Shown piece after piece: positions 1 through 6,631 of a DNA stretch of 7,962 nt (position 1 is the first letter of the stretch; each line of letters begins with the position of its first letter). Source of the stretch: Alistipes sp. (GTDB lineage: Bacteria; Bacteroidota; Bacteroidia; Bacteroidales; Rikenellaceae). The translations under genes and the position numbers were made by a program. The stretch lies in contig JAGBIR010000191.1 of the NCBI GenBank assembly GCA_017934845.1, positions 1 to 7,962 on the forward strand, given 5' to 3'. The notes below the pieces were generated by a model, which saw nothing but the letters and a program-made list of their open reading frames with translations, had not been told where the DNA came from and made no database searches.

Positions 1-17
1 ATATAGAAAGAAAAACT

Positions 18-1115
18 ATGAAGAAAATTATACTTTCGGGAGGTGGCACAGGAGGACATATCTACCCCGCCGTTGCCGTTGCCGAGGCTCTAAAACGTAA
101 ATGGGGCGACGAGGTGGAGATTCTCTTCGTCGGTGCCGAGGGTAAGATGGAGATGGAGAAGATTCCCGCGCTGGGCTATCGTATCGAGGGCCTTCCAATA
201 GCAGGTCTGCAACGCCGTCTCGACATAAAAAATCTGGCCGTACCCTTCAAGGTGCTGCGCAGCATACGTCGCGCGAAGCACATTATTCGCTCATTTGGTG
301 CCGATGTGGTCGTAGGCTTTGGCGGCTACGCCAGCGCACCCGTACTTTGGGCTGCCCAGCAGATGGGTGTGCCGACCATAATTCAGGAGCAGAACTCCTA
401 TGCAGGCGTAACCAACAAGATTCTCTCGAAAAGGGCGAAACGAATCTGCGTGGCGTATGACGATATGGAGCGTTTCTTCCCTCAGGAGAAGATTGTAAAG
501 ACGGGCAATCCCCTGCGTGGCAGTTTCTCGCAGAAGAGCGAAAAGAGCGCCGAGGCGTTGGCATACTACGGCTTGAAGGCCGACCTGCCTACGCTGCTTA
601 TCGTTGGTGGCTCGCTCGGCACTCGCACGCTGAACGAGATGATGAAGCATTGGATTCTCTCGCTTGATGGCAAAGCCCCCATTCAGGTGTTGTGGCAGAC
701 GGGTAAGTTCTACGAGAAGGAGATGCAGGAGTTCCTCAAGGCGCACCCCACCGAAAACATCTGGCAGGGCGCGTTTATCGAGCGTATGGACTACGCCTAC
801 GAGGTTGCCGATGCAGTCCTCTCGCGTAGCGGTGCCTGCACCGTTTCGGAGTTGTGCTTGGTAGGTAAGCCTACGATTTTTGTCCCCTCGCCCAATGTTG
901 CCGAGGATCATCAGACAAAGAACGCGCAGGCACTTGTAAACAAACACGCCGCCGAGATGGTACGCGATGCCGATGCCGTAGAGAATGGTATGGCAAAGGC
1001 CCTCACGCTGCTGAAAAACAAGGTACGCTTGGCCGACCTACGACGCAACATACTATCGCTCGGCATTGCCGATGCAGCCGACAGAGTGGTCGGCGAGATT
1101 GAGAAACTGTGGTAA
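18..1115 (+). CDS. murG: MurG, UDP-GlcNAc:lipid I N-acetylglucosaminyltransferase
   Basis: MurG transfers GlcNAc from UDP-GlcNAc to lipid I, making lipid II on the cytoplasmic face of the inner membrane. The 365-residue product has the usual family length and the GT-B layout. The N-terminal acceptor domain carries the glycine-rich loop GGGTGGHIYPA (residues 8-18), a second Gly-rich stretch FGGYASAP (101-108) and QEQN (123-126). GNP at 163-165 lies near the domain junction. The C-terminal UDP-GlcNAc domain has VGGSLGTRTLN (196-206), SRSGACTVSEL (269-279) with the expected donor-site Glu, and a QxxNA element (299-303). The ATG is preceded by an A-rich leader and gives an N-terminus that begins directly with the first beta strand. 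A TAG at 4-6 could end the upstream gene, which would be ftsW in the usual order, but its frame cannot be judged here. murC starts 12 nt downstream. Nothing in the protein looks degraded. Confidence 0.97.
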   Translation: MKKIILSGGGTGGHIYPAVAVAEALKRKWGDEVEILFVGAEGKMEMEKIPALGYRIEGLPIAGLQRRLDIKNLAVPFKVLRSIRRAKHIIRSFGADVVVGFGGYASAPVLWAAQQMGVPTIIQEQNSYAGVTNKILSKRAKRICVAYDDMERFFPQEKIVKTGNPLRGSFSQKSEKSAEALAYYGLKADLPTLLIVGGSLGTRTLNEMMKHWILSLDGKAPIQVLWQTGKFYEKEMQEFLKAHPTENIWQGAFIERMDYAYEVADAVLSRSGACTVSELCLVGKPTIFVPSPNVAEDHQTKNAQALVNKHAAEMVRDADAVENGMAKALTLLKNKVRLADLRRNILSLGIADAADRVVGEIEKLW

Positions 1116-1127
1116 ACAAAGGTTGCT

Positions 1128-2513
1128 ATGAAGCACTACGACAACATATATTTTATGGGCATTGGCGGCATTGGCATGAGCGCATTGGCCCGCTATTTTA
1201 TGCACGAAGGTCGCGCCGTGGCGGGTTACGACCGTACGGCAACGCCCCTTACGCACGCCCTCGAGAGGGAGGGTGCGCAGGTGACCTACGAGGATAGCAT
1301 TGAGGCTATTCCCGCCCCATTCCGCAACCCCGACACAACGATGGTGGTATTTACACCGGCCGTTCCGAGCGACCACCCGCAGATGGAGTTCTTCCGCGAG
1401 GGAGGTTTCCTTATGGAGAAGCGTTCGCAGATGCTGGGCCACCTCTCGGAGGGGAAATATGTGATGGCCGTCGCCGGCACACACGGCAAGACCACCACAT
1501 CGACACTTATCGCGTGGCTCAACCACTCGGTGGGTGCCGATGGCAACGCCTTTTTGGGCGGTATATCAAAGAATTTTGGTGGTAATCTGATTCTCGGCAA
1601 GAGTGACCGCTTGGCTGTCGAGGCCGACGAGTTCGACCGCTCGTTCCTCCGACTAAAGCCCAACGTTGCCGTCATTACAGCCGTTGCAGCCGACCACCTC
1701 GACATATATGGAACATTCGAGGCTGTTGTCGAGGCCTTTGGCGAGTTTGCTGCGCTGATAAAGGAGGGTGGCGACCTGGTGCTGAAGAAGGGCGTGGAGA
1801 TTCCTTTGCCTACGCATAATGTCGATATTTGGCGTTACTCCTACGACGAGCCGTGCGATTTTTATGCTACAAACATCTCGCTCCAGGAGGGCGGATATTA
1901 CCGCTTCGACATAGTAACTCCCGACTCGGTGATTACCGACTGCACGTTAGGCATCCCGGGTTGGGTGAATATAGAAAATGCCGTTGCTGCCGTAGCCTCA
2001 ATGTGGTGCGCGGCACGCAAACGTGGCGAGAGCCTCAACCACGACCTGCTGCGCCGAGGTTTGAGCGAATATTCGGGCGTAAAGCGACGTTTCGAGTTCT
2101 ATATCAACACCCCGCGTCAGGTATATATGGACGACTATGCCCACCACCCCGAGGAGCTGGAGACTGCAATAACATCGGTGCGCAGGATGTTCCCAACACG
2201 CCACCTAACGGCCATCTTCCAGCCACACCTCTACACGCGCACACGCGATTTGTATAAGGAGTTTGCTGACGCCCTGTCGCACGCCGACGATGTAGTCCTC
2301 GTGCCGATATATCCCGCGCGCGAAGAGCCCATCGAGGGCATAACGTCGGAGATTATTGCCGAGCGCATCGACCGACCTTGCCAGATTTGCGAGCGCGAGA
2401 ACTTGGCTGCACTGCTTACGGAGCGCACGACCGACGTTGTGGTAACATTTGGTGCGGGCAACATCGACGCCTATTGCGAGGCGATTGCCGAAGTATTGAA
2501 ACAGAGAGCATAA
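1128..2513 (+). CDS. murC: MurC, UDP-N-acetylmuramate--L-alanine ligase
   Basis: MurC is the cytoplasmic, ATP-dependent ligase that adds the first stem-peptide residue, normally L-Ala, to UDP-MurNAc. The 461-residue length is typical. The N-terminal UDP-binding Rossmann domain has GIGGIGMSALA (11-21), a MurC hallmark. The central ATPase domain has the P-loop GTHGKTTT (117-124), the acidic EADEFDRSF (165-173) and ADHLDIYG (188-195). The substrate motif NIENAVAA (281-288) follows. The C-terminal domain has YAHHPEE (337-343), FQPHLYTRTR (364-373) and GAGNID (442-447), where many homologues have GAGDI. The GIGGIGMS signature with YAHHP separates it from MurD, MurE and MurF. Mpl shares these motifs, but the position between murG and ftsQ favours MurC. 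It is spaced 12 nt from murG and 7 nt from ftsQ, so co-transcription is likely. Confidence 0.97.
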   Translation: MKHYDNIYFMGIGGIGMSALARYFMHEGRAVAGYDRTATPLTHALEREGAQVTYEDSIEAIPAPFRNPDTTMVVFTPAVPSDHPQMEFFREGGFLMEKRSQMLGHLSEGKYVMAVAGTHGKTTTSTLIAWLNHSVGADGNAFLGGISKNFGGNLILGKSDRLAVEADEFDRSFLRLKPNVAVITAVAADHLDIYGTFEAVVEAFGEFAALIKEGGDLVLKKGVEIPLPTHNVDIWRYSYDEPCDFYATNISLQEGGYYRFDIVTPDSVITDCTLGIPGWVNIENAVAAVASMWCAARKRGESLNHDLLRRGLSEYSGVKRRFEFYINTPRQVYMDDYAHHPEELETAITSVRRMFPTRHLTAIFQPHLYTRTRDLYKEFADALSHADDVVLVPIYPAREEPIEGITSEIIAERIDRPCQICERENLAALLTERTTDVVVTFGAGNIDAYCEAIAEVLKQRA

Positions 2514-2520
2514 CTACAAG

Positions 2521-3642
2521 ATGAACAGAGCGTTATCGATAATCGGGAGCTTGCTGCTATGGCTTATGGTCATAGCCTTCGCGGTCTATTTCAACGGCCG
2601 CGCCAAGCAGCATTATGCCTCGGCGCCGATAACGCAGATGGATATTGTGCTTACCGACAGTCTGCAAGATGAGGTGCTGGTAAAGAGCCACACGGTAGAG
2701 AATTGGATTAAGCGCAGCGGAATACCCACCATTGGTACTCCCATTGGCGAGGTTAACTACTCGGGCATCGAACAGACGATTCGCAAAAATGGCTTTATTG
2801 CCGGAGTAAACTCCTACGCCTCGTATGATGGTCGCCTGCGAGTCGAGGTGAGCCAGCGACGTCCCATTCTGCGTCTTGCGATGAATGGTTACGACAACTA
2901 CATCACCGACGATGGCTTCCTCTTTGCTACACCCCCGGGCTCGGCCGTCTATGCGCCCATCGTAACGGGAACATACGTCCCACCCGTGCCGACACAATAT
3001 GTCGGGCCGATAGAGGATTATATAAAGTCGCTTATCGAGGAGTCGGAGGCCCGTATTCTGGAGATGCAGCACGAGAAAGTGCCTCTGTTTAAGCGTGATG
3101 ACGAGATTGCGGATTCGCTCAGGAGTGTGACTAAGATTCGTATCTCGAAACGCTTTTTGAAGGAGCTGCGACTAAAATTCCAGCCCTCGTATCTGGAGGA
3201 GTATAAGGCAGACGTTGAGTCAACCCGCGCCTACAAAGCCGCCCTGCGCAAGAAATATCGCTACTGGCGCAGAGTAAACAACCAGAAAATCGATGCCGTC
3301 ACCGCACGACAGGATGCCGAACGCGAGAATCAAAAAAAGTTGACAAAAAGGTATGAAGATTTATTGAAACTCATTAACTTTGTACGATATATTGAGAATG
3401 ACGACTTCTGGCGTGCCGAAATAGTCCAGATAGTGGCCTCGACGATGAGTAGTGGCGAGTTGCAATTAGAGCTTATTCCTCGTAGCGGAAGGCATCGCAT
3501 AAAGTTTGGCACGGTGGATGATGTCGAGGGTAAACTCGACAGATTATCAGCATTTTACCGCAACGGCTTAAGCAACATAGGATGGGATGAGTTCCGTAGC
3601 ATCTCGGTTGAGTACAAGGGCCAGGTGGTATGTACAAAATAG
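2521..3642 (+). CDS. ftsQ: FtsQ/DivIB cell division protein with a long charged insertion
   Basis: FtsQ is a bitopic divisome protein that links early and late division proteins in the periplasm. A short cytoplasmic start is followed by one membrane segment (about residues 5-24) and a POTRA-like region (about 38-118: DIVLTDSLQDEVL, then GFIAGVNSYASYDGRLRVEV). The beta-domain start is YITDDGFLF...VTGTYV (127-152). The C-terminal part resumes at about 284 (LINFVRYIENDDFW) and ends in QVVCTK, the tail I associate with Bacteroidota FtsQ. At 373 residues it is much longer than the roughly 240-280 usual for the family. The excess is a charged, probably helical block at about 163-285. Bacterial FtsQ sequences diverge strongly, so the assignment rests on architecture, the C-terminal tail and position between murC and ftsA. 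It starts 7 nt after murC; no other start fits the membrane segment better. Confidence 0.92.
   Translation: MNRALSIIGSLLLWLMVIAFAVYFNGRAKQHYASAPITQMDIVLTDSLQDEVLVKSHTVENWIKRSGIPTIGTPIGEVNYSGIEQTIRKNGFIAGVNSYASYDGRLRVEVSQRRPILRLAMNGYDNYITDDGFLFATPPGSAVYAPIVTGTYVPPVPTQYVGPIEDYIKSLIEESEARILEMQHEKVPLFKRDDEIADSLRSVTKIRISKRFLKELRLKFQPSYLEEYKADVESTRAYKAALRKKYRYWRRVNNQKIDAVTARQDAERENQKKLTKRYEDLLKLINFVRYIENDDFWRAEIVQIVASTMSSGELQLELIPRSGRHRIKFGTVDDVEGKLDRLSAFYRNGLSNIGWDEFRSISVEYKGQVVCTK
3352..3382 (+). promoter_or_regulatory. Weak candidate internal Bacteroidota-type promoter inside ftsQ
   Basis: TAACTTTG at 3375-3382 matches the Bacteroidota -7 consensus TAnnTTTG. TATG at 3352-3355 lies 19 nt upstream, a 3-of-4 match to the -33 TTTG element at an accepted spacing. 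The block sits in a locally AT-rich stretch (about 3330-3395) of an otherwise moderately GC-rich cluster. Any transcript would start about 310 nt before ftsA. Two other TAnnTTTG matches in the window (3944, 4247) lack a -33 partner, and about two matches per strand are expected by chance, so this is only a candidate. Confidence 0.2.
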
Positions 3643-3674
3643 CAGCGAACAGCATGAGCGGCTGCAACAGATAG

Positions 3675-3698
3675 AGAAAATTAAAAAACGATAATACA
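3675..3698 (+). promoter_or_regulatory. A-rich leader before the GTG start of ftsA
   Basis: The 24 nt between an in-frame TAG (3672-3674) and the GTG at 3699 are strongly A-rich and lack a clear Shine-Dalgarno core. Initiation through A-rich leaders is common in Bacteroidota. No ATG lies between the in-frame stop and the phosphate-1 motif of FtsA, so this leader and the GTG are the only good start region. Confidence 0.45.
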
Positions 3699-5210
3699 GT
3701 GGAGAAGAAGAGTTATGTAGTTGCCGTGGATGTCGGCTCATCGGAGGTGACCATCGCCGTTGGTTCATTTGTCGATGACAACATGATCCACATCGAAGGC
3801 ATCGTCACCGAACCTTGTGAGGGTATGTCGGCAGGCTTGATCGACAACAACCATACGGTTGGTGCCGCCTTGCGTATAGCACGCGAGAAGGCCGAGCAGT
3901 TGGTTGGCGTTGCCATTACCGATGCTTACGTCAGCATTTCGGGTAAGTTTGTGCGTTGCGCACGTTATACCGATCACGTCTTTGTGGAGGATGCGCAGGA
4001 TTGCATCGCCCAGCGCGACATTATGGCACTGAGCGAGCGTATGCACAACGTGAAGGCTGCCGTTGGCGAGGTCATTTTGGATATGTTCCCCATCTGCTAC
4101 AAGAGCGACATGGGTGTCGAGATGAAGAATCCCGTAGGCTCTTACAGCAAGCAACTCACTTCGACCTATAACTTCATCCTCTGCGAGCGTCCCGCCAAGG
4201 ATCGCTTCCGCCGCTTGTTCCTCGATGCTTCGATCAAGATTCAGGATATGTTTGCAAGTGCCGCTGTGGTTGCCGAATCGGTCGTAACGGCCGAGGAGAA
4301 GGAGGAGGGAGTTGCAGTTGTCGATATTGGCGACGGCGTAACCGACGTGGCAATCTACCACAACGGCGCATTGTGCTACATGGTGTCGATACCTATTGGT
4401 GGCTCGGCTATAAATGCCGACATACGCCACTATGCCAGCCAGATTCCAATGTCGGCAATCGAGACGCTGAAACGCACCTACGGCTCGGCTCTGGTTCGCC
4501 TTACGCCCGACGGTATAATCAACGTTCAGCGTGGTAACCGCAACCTTAAGCCTATCCCGCGTCACAATCTCGCTGCTATTATCGAGGCCCGCATGACCGA
4601 CATCGCCGAGTATGTGTGGAACGAGATTCGCGAATCGAACTTTGCAAACAAGCTCTCGGCCGGCATAGTACTTACGGGTGGTGTTGCCGAGCTGAAGAAT
4701 GTAGCAGAGCTGTTCCAGCAGGTGACAGGTGTCGAGACTCGCGTAGCGTGTGCCGAGTTGGGTATTACATCAATCTCGCTGGAGAAGGTTGCATCGCCCA
4801 AGCATACGCTGGCAGTATCGTTGCTGCTGCGTGGCGCACAAAAGGGCGCTACTCCCGTAGGTGTATTGCAACGACCTATTCAGGAGCCTGAAAAGCCCGA
4901 GGTGCCGGTTGTTGTCCCTCCCGTAGAGGTAGTCAATCCCCAGCAGGAGATTAAAGAGAAGGATATAAAAGTCCCCGTGGGGCCGGATGTTCCTCCCGTA
5001 TCGATTAACGACAAATATGGCAACAATAACAATCCTATTGTGGAGCCTACCGACGAGGATAAGGAGGACAATACCGACGACATTACCAACGAGGAGCAGA
5101 CACAAAAGAGCGGCTGGTTCCGAGGTATGTTGAACAAATTTCAAAAGCACTTCGACAAAGCGTTCCAGAATCCCGACGAGGAGGATGAGGATGACAACGA
5201 CGAGTATTAA
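3699..5210 (+). CDS. ftsA: FtsA, actin-like membrane anchor of the Z ring
   Basis: FtsA is a cytoplasmic actin-family ATPase that tethers FtsZ filaments to the membrane and recruits later divisome proteins. The 503-residue product has phosphate-1 DVGSSEVTIAVG (11-22), the FtsA-specific 1C subdomain (about 83-165), phosphate-2 DIGDGVTDVAIY (209-220) and the adenosine motif LTGGVAELKN (325-334). A proline-rich and then acidic linker (about 392-470) leads to SGWFRGMLNKFQKHF (471-485), which looks like the amphipathic membrane-targeting helix, followed by a very acidic tail (492-503). It is longer than E. coli FtsA (420 residues) because of the linker and tail. The start is GTG: an in-frame TAG lies nine codons upstream and the next ATG is at codon 29, beyond the phosphate-1 loop. 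Phosphate-2 reads GDGVTD where bacterial FtsA usually has GGGTTD or similar. The gene follows ftsQ after 56 nt and precedes ftsZ by 23 nt. Confidence 0.96.
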   Translation: MEKKSYVVAVDVGSSEVTIAVGSFVDDNMIHIEGIVTEPCEGMSAGLIDNNHTVGAALRIAREKAEQLVGVAITDAYVSISGKFVRCARYTDHVFVEDAQDCIAQRDIMALSERMHNVKAAVGEVILDMFPICYKSDMGVEMKNPVGSYSKQLTSTYNFILCERPAKDRFRRLFLDASIKIQDMFASAAVVAESVVTAEEKEEGVAVVDIGDGVTDVAIYHNGALCYMVSIPIGGSAINADIRHYASQIPMSAIETLKRTYGSALVRLTPDGIINVQRGNRNLKPIPRHNLAAIIEARMTDIAEYVWNEIRESNFANKLSAGIVLTGGVAELKNVAELFQQVTGVETRVACAELGITSISLEKVASPKHTLAVSLLLRGAQKGATPVGVLQRPIQEPEKPEVPVVVPPVEVVNPQQEIKEKDIKVPVGPDVPPVSINDKYGNNNNPIVEPTDEDKEDNTDDITNEEQTQKSGWFRGMLNKFQKHFDKAFQNPDEEDEDDNDEY

Positions 5211-5233
5211 AAACTCTTTTTAGAAGAACAGAA

Positions 5234-6604
5234 ATGGAAGATTTAATGAACGAACTCTCGATACAGAAACAATCACCGTCGATAATTACCGTTATCGGCG
5301 TAGGAGGTGCAGGAGGTAATGCGCTGAACTATATGTGGGGTGTGAAGATCAAGGATGTGAACTTCTTGGCTTGCAACACCGATCGTCGCGCACTCGAAAA
5401 CCTCGACATCCCCAACGAGAATAAGATTATTTTGGGTGATCCGAACGACCCTCTCTACGGTCTTGGTGCGGGTAACAACCCCATCAAGGGCCGCGATATG
5501 GCGTTGGCATCGCTCGACCAGATAAAGCAATACCTCGAGTCGAAGGGTACCAAGATGGTATTCATCGCAGCAGGTATGGGTGGCGGTACAGGTACAGGTG
5601 CTGCACCCGTAATTGCAAAGCTGACGCACGAGATGGGTATCCTTACCGTTGCCAATGTCACCTCGCCAATGCTCTCGGAGGGCCCGTGGCGTTGCGATCA
5701 GGCAGCCGAAGGTATCGAGGAGCTGCGCAAGTATGCCGACTCGCTGTTGGTAATCAACAACGAGAGCATCCGCCAGCAGTATGGCAAGTTGCCCATCCGC
5801 AAGGCTTTCGGTAAGGCCGACGACATATTGGCATCGGCAACAAAGGGTATTGCCGAGATCATCACCGTAAAGACAGCCTTCATACGAGTCGATTTTGCCG
5901 ATTTGGAGCGTGTTATGCGTGGCAGCGGTCGCGCACACATGGGTGTGGCACAGGCCGAGGGCGAAGGTCGCGCATTGGAGGCGGCACGTCGCTCACTCTG
6001 CTCGCCGCTGTTGGATAGCAACCTTATTGCCGGTGCGAAGAAGATTCTTATCAACATCGCGGCAAAGGATATGGACGACATAACCTATGAGGAGGGTAAC
6101 GAGATTGTAGATTACATTCAGGCCTACGCAAGCTATAAGGAGGATAACGGCATGGAGCATCGCGCCGACATCATTTGGGGTATCAGCTCGAAAGAGGTGT
6201 TGGATGACGATGTGATAGAGGTCGTTGTAGTGGCTACAGGCTTCGATGAGGATAAGATTATCCCTCGCGGCGAAACATTCCCCAGCTTGGGTAGCAACAT
6301 CGAGATTTTGCAACAGCCCGAAAAGACCGACGAGGATGATAAGTCGGTTCTTATGCCTCCCAGAGTAAAAGAGCCTATTGCTGATCCAAAGCCCAGCCGC
6401 CCATTGGAGAATCCCGATTCGCCCATTACGCTTGCACGACGTCCGTCGAAGTACCTTAACCTCGATGCCGAGATGAAATTGCCGTCGTTCGTTCGTCGTA
6501 ACGTGAAGTTCGTTACCGAGAATGGTACTGCTGGCCCGAAGGAGACCTTAAGAGTTGATGCTGAAGACGAGGCTGCATCGAAAGATAATCGCCTGTCGTT
6601 TTAA
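5234..6604 (+). CDS. ftsZ: FtsZ, tubulin-like division GTPase
   Basis: FtsZ polymerises with GTP into the cytoplasmic Z ring that organises septal wall synthesis. The 456-residue protein has the nucleotide loop GVGGAGGN (22-29), NTD (48-50), GLGAGNNP (76-83) and the tubulin signature GGGTGTG (116-122). The ribose-contacting Glu and Arg are kept in EGPWR (149-153). The T7 synergy loop is RVDFADL (218-224): the catalytic Asp pair (220, 223) is present, but the usual leading Asn is Arg. The H10-S9 loop (about 300-312) is a few residues longer than usual. A variable linker (about 340-412) precedes KLPSFVRRN (415-423), the probable C-terminal peptide that binds FtsA, and a further tail of about 30 residues. 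The start at 5234 is the first ATG; a second in-frame ATG at 5246 would remove only four residues. It lies 23 nt after ftsA and is probably co-expressed with it. Confidence 0.97.
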   Translation: MEDLMNELSIQKQSPSIITVIGVGGAGGNALNYMWGVKIKDVNFLACNTDRRALENLDIPNENKIILGDPNDPLYGLGAGNNPIKGRDMALASLDQIKQYLESKGTKMVFIAAGMGGGTGTGAAPVIAKLTHEMGILTVANVTSPMLSEGPWRCDQAAEGIEELRKYADSLLVINNESIRQQYGKLPIRKAFGKADDILASATKGIAEIITVKTAFIRVDFADLERVMRGSGRAHMGVAQAEGEGRALEAARRSLCSPLLDSNLIAGAKKILINIAAKDMDDITYEEGNEIVDYIQAYASYKEDNGMEHRADIIWGISSKEVLDDDVIEVVVVATGFDEDKIIPRGETFPSLGSNIEILQQPEKTDEDDKSVLMPPRVKEPIADPKPSRPLENPDSPITLARRPSKYLNLDAEMKLPSFVRRNVKFVTENGTAGPKETLRVDAEDEAASKDNRLSF

Positions 6605-6631
6605 GGCACAAAACATTAAAAACAGGAATAA
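6605..6631 (+). promoter_or_regulatory. A-rich leader before the probable TTG start of gldE
   Basis: The 27-nt gap after the ftsZ stop is A-rich, with no clear Shine-Dalgarno element, and ends in an in-frame TAA (6629-6631) directly before the TTG at 6632. Within the open frame the only likely starts are this TTG and an ATG at 6683. The short distance to ftsZ and the A-rich leader favour the TTG. Confidence 0.4.

Noticed and set aside
1..17. TAG at 4-6 as the end of an upstream ftsW
   Set aside because: Gene order makes it plausible, but only one codon precedes the stop in the window, so neither the frame nor the gene can be supported.
3654..3674. Tiny open frame (MSGCNR) in the ftsQ-ftsA gap
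   Set aside because: Six codons with no leader or conservation evidence; a chance ATG is the simpler explanation.
3944..3951. TAAGTTTG (and TATGTTTG at 4247-4254) as promoter -7 elements within ftsA
   Set aside because: Both match TAnnTTTG, but there is no TTTG-like element at the right distance upstream and no AT-rich setting; chance matches are expected.
3765..4565. Long open frame of 266 codons on the minus strand inside ftsA; similar antisense frames at 291-947 and 5273-5938
   Set aside because: They lie entirely opposite well-supported genes, have no recognisable motifs, and are rich in Cys, His and Arg as expected when GC-biased coding sequence is read on the other strand.
5211..5233. 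T-run (CTTTTT) after ftsA as a terminator
   Set aside because: No GC-rich hairpin precedes the T-run, and ftsZ begins within 23 nt, so read-through is expected.
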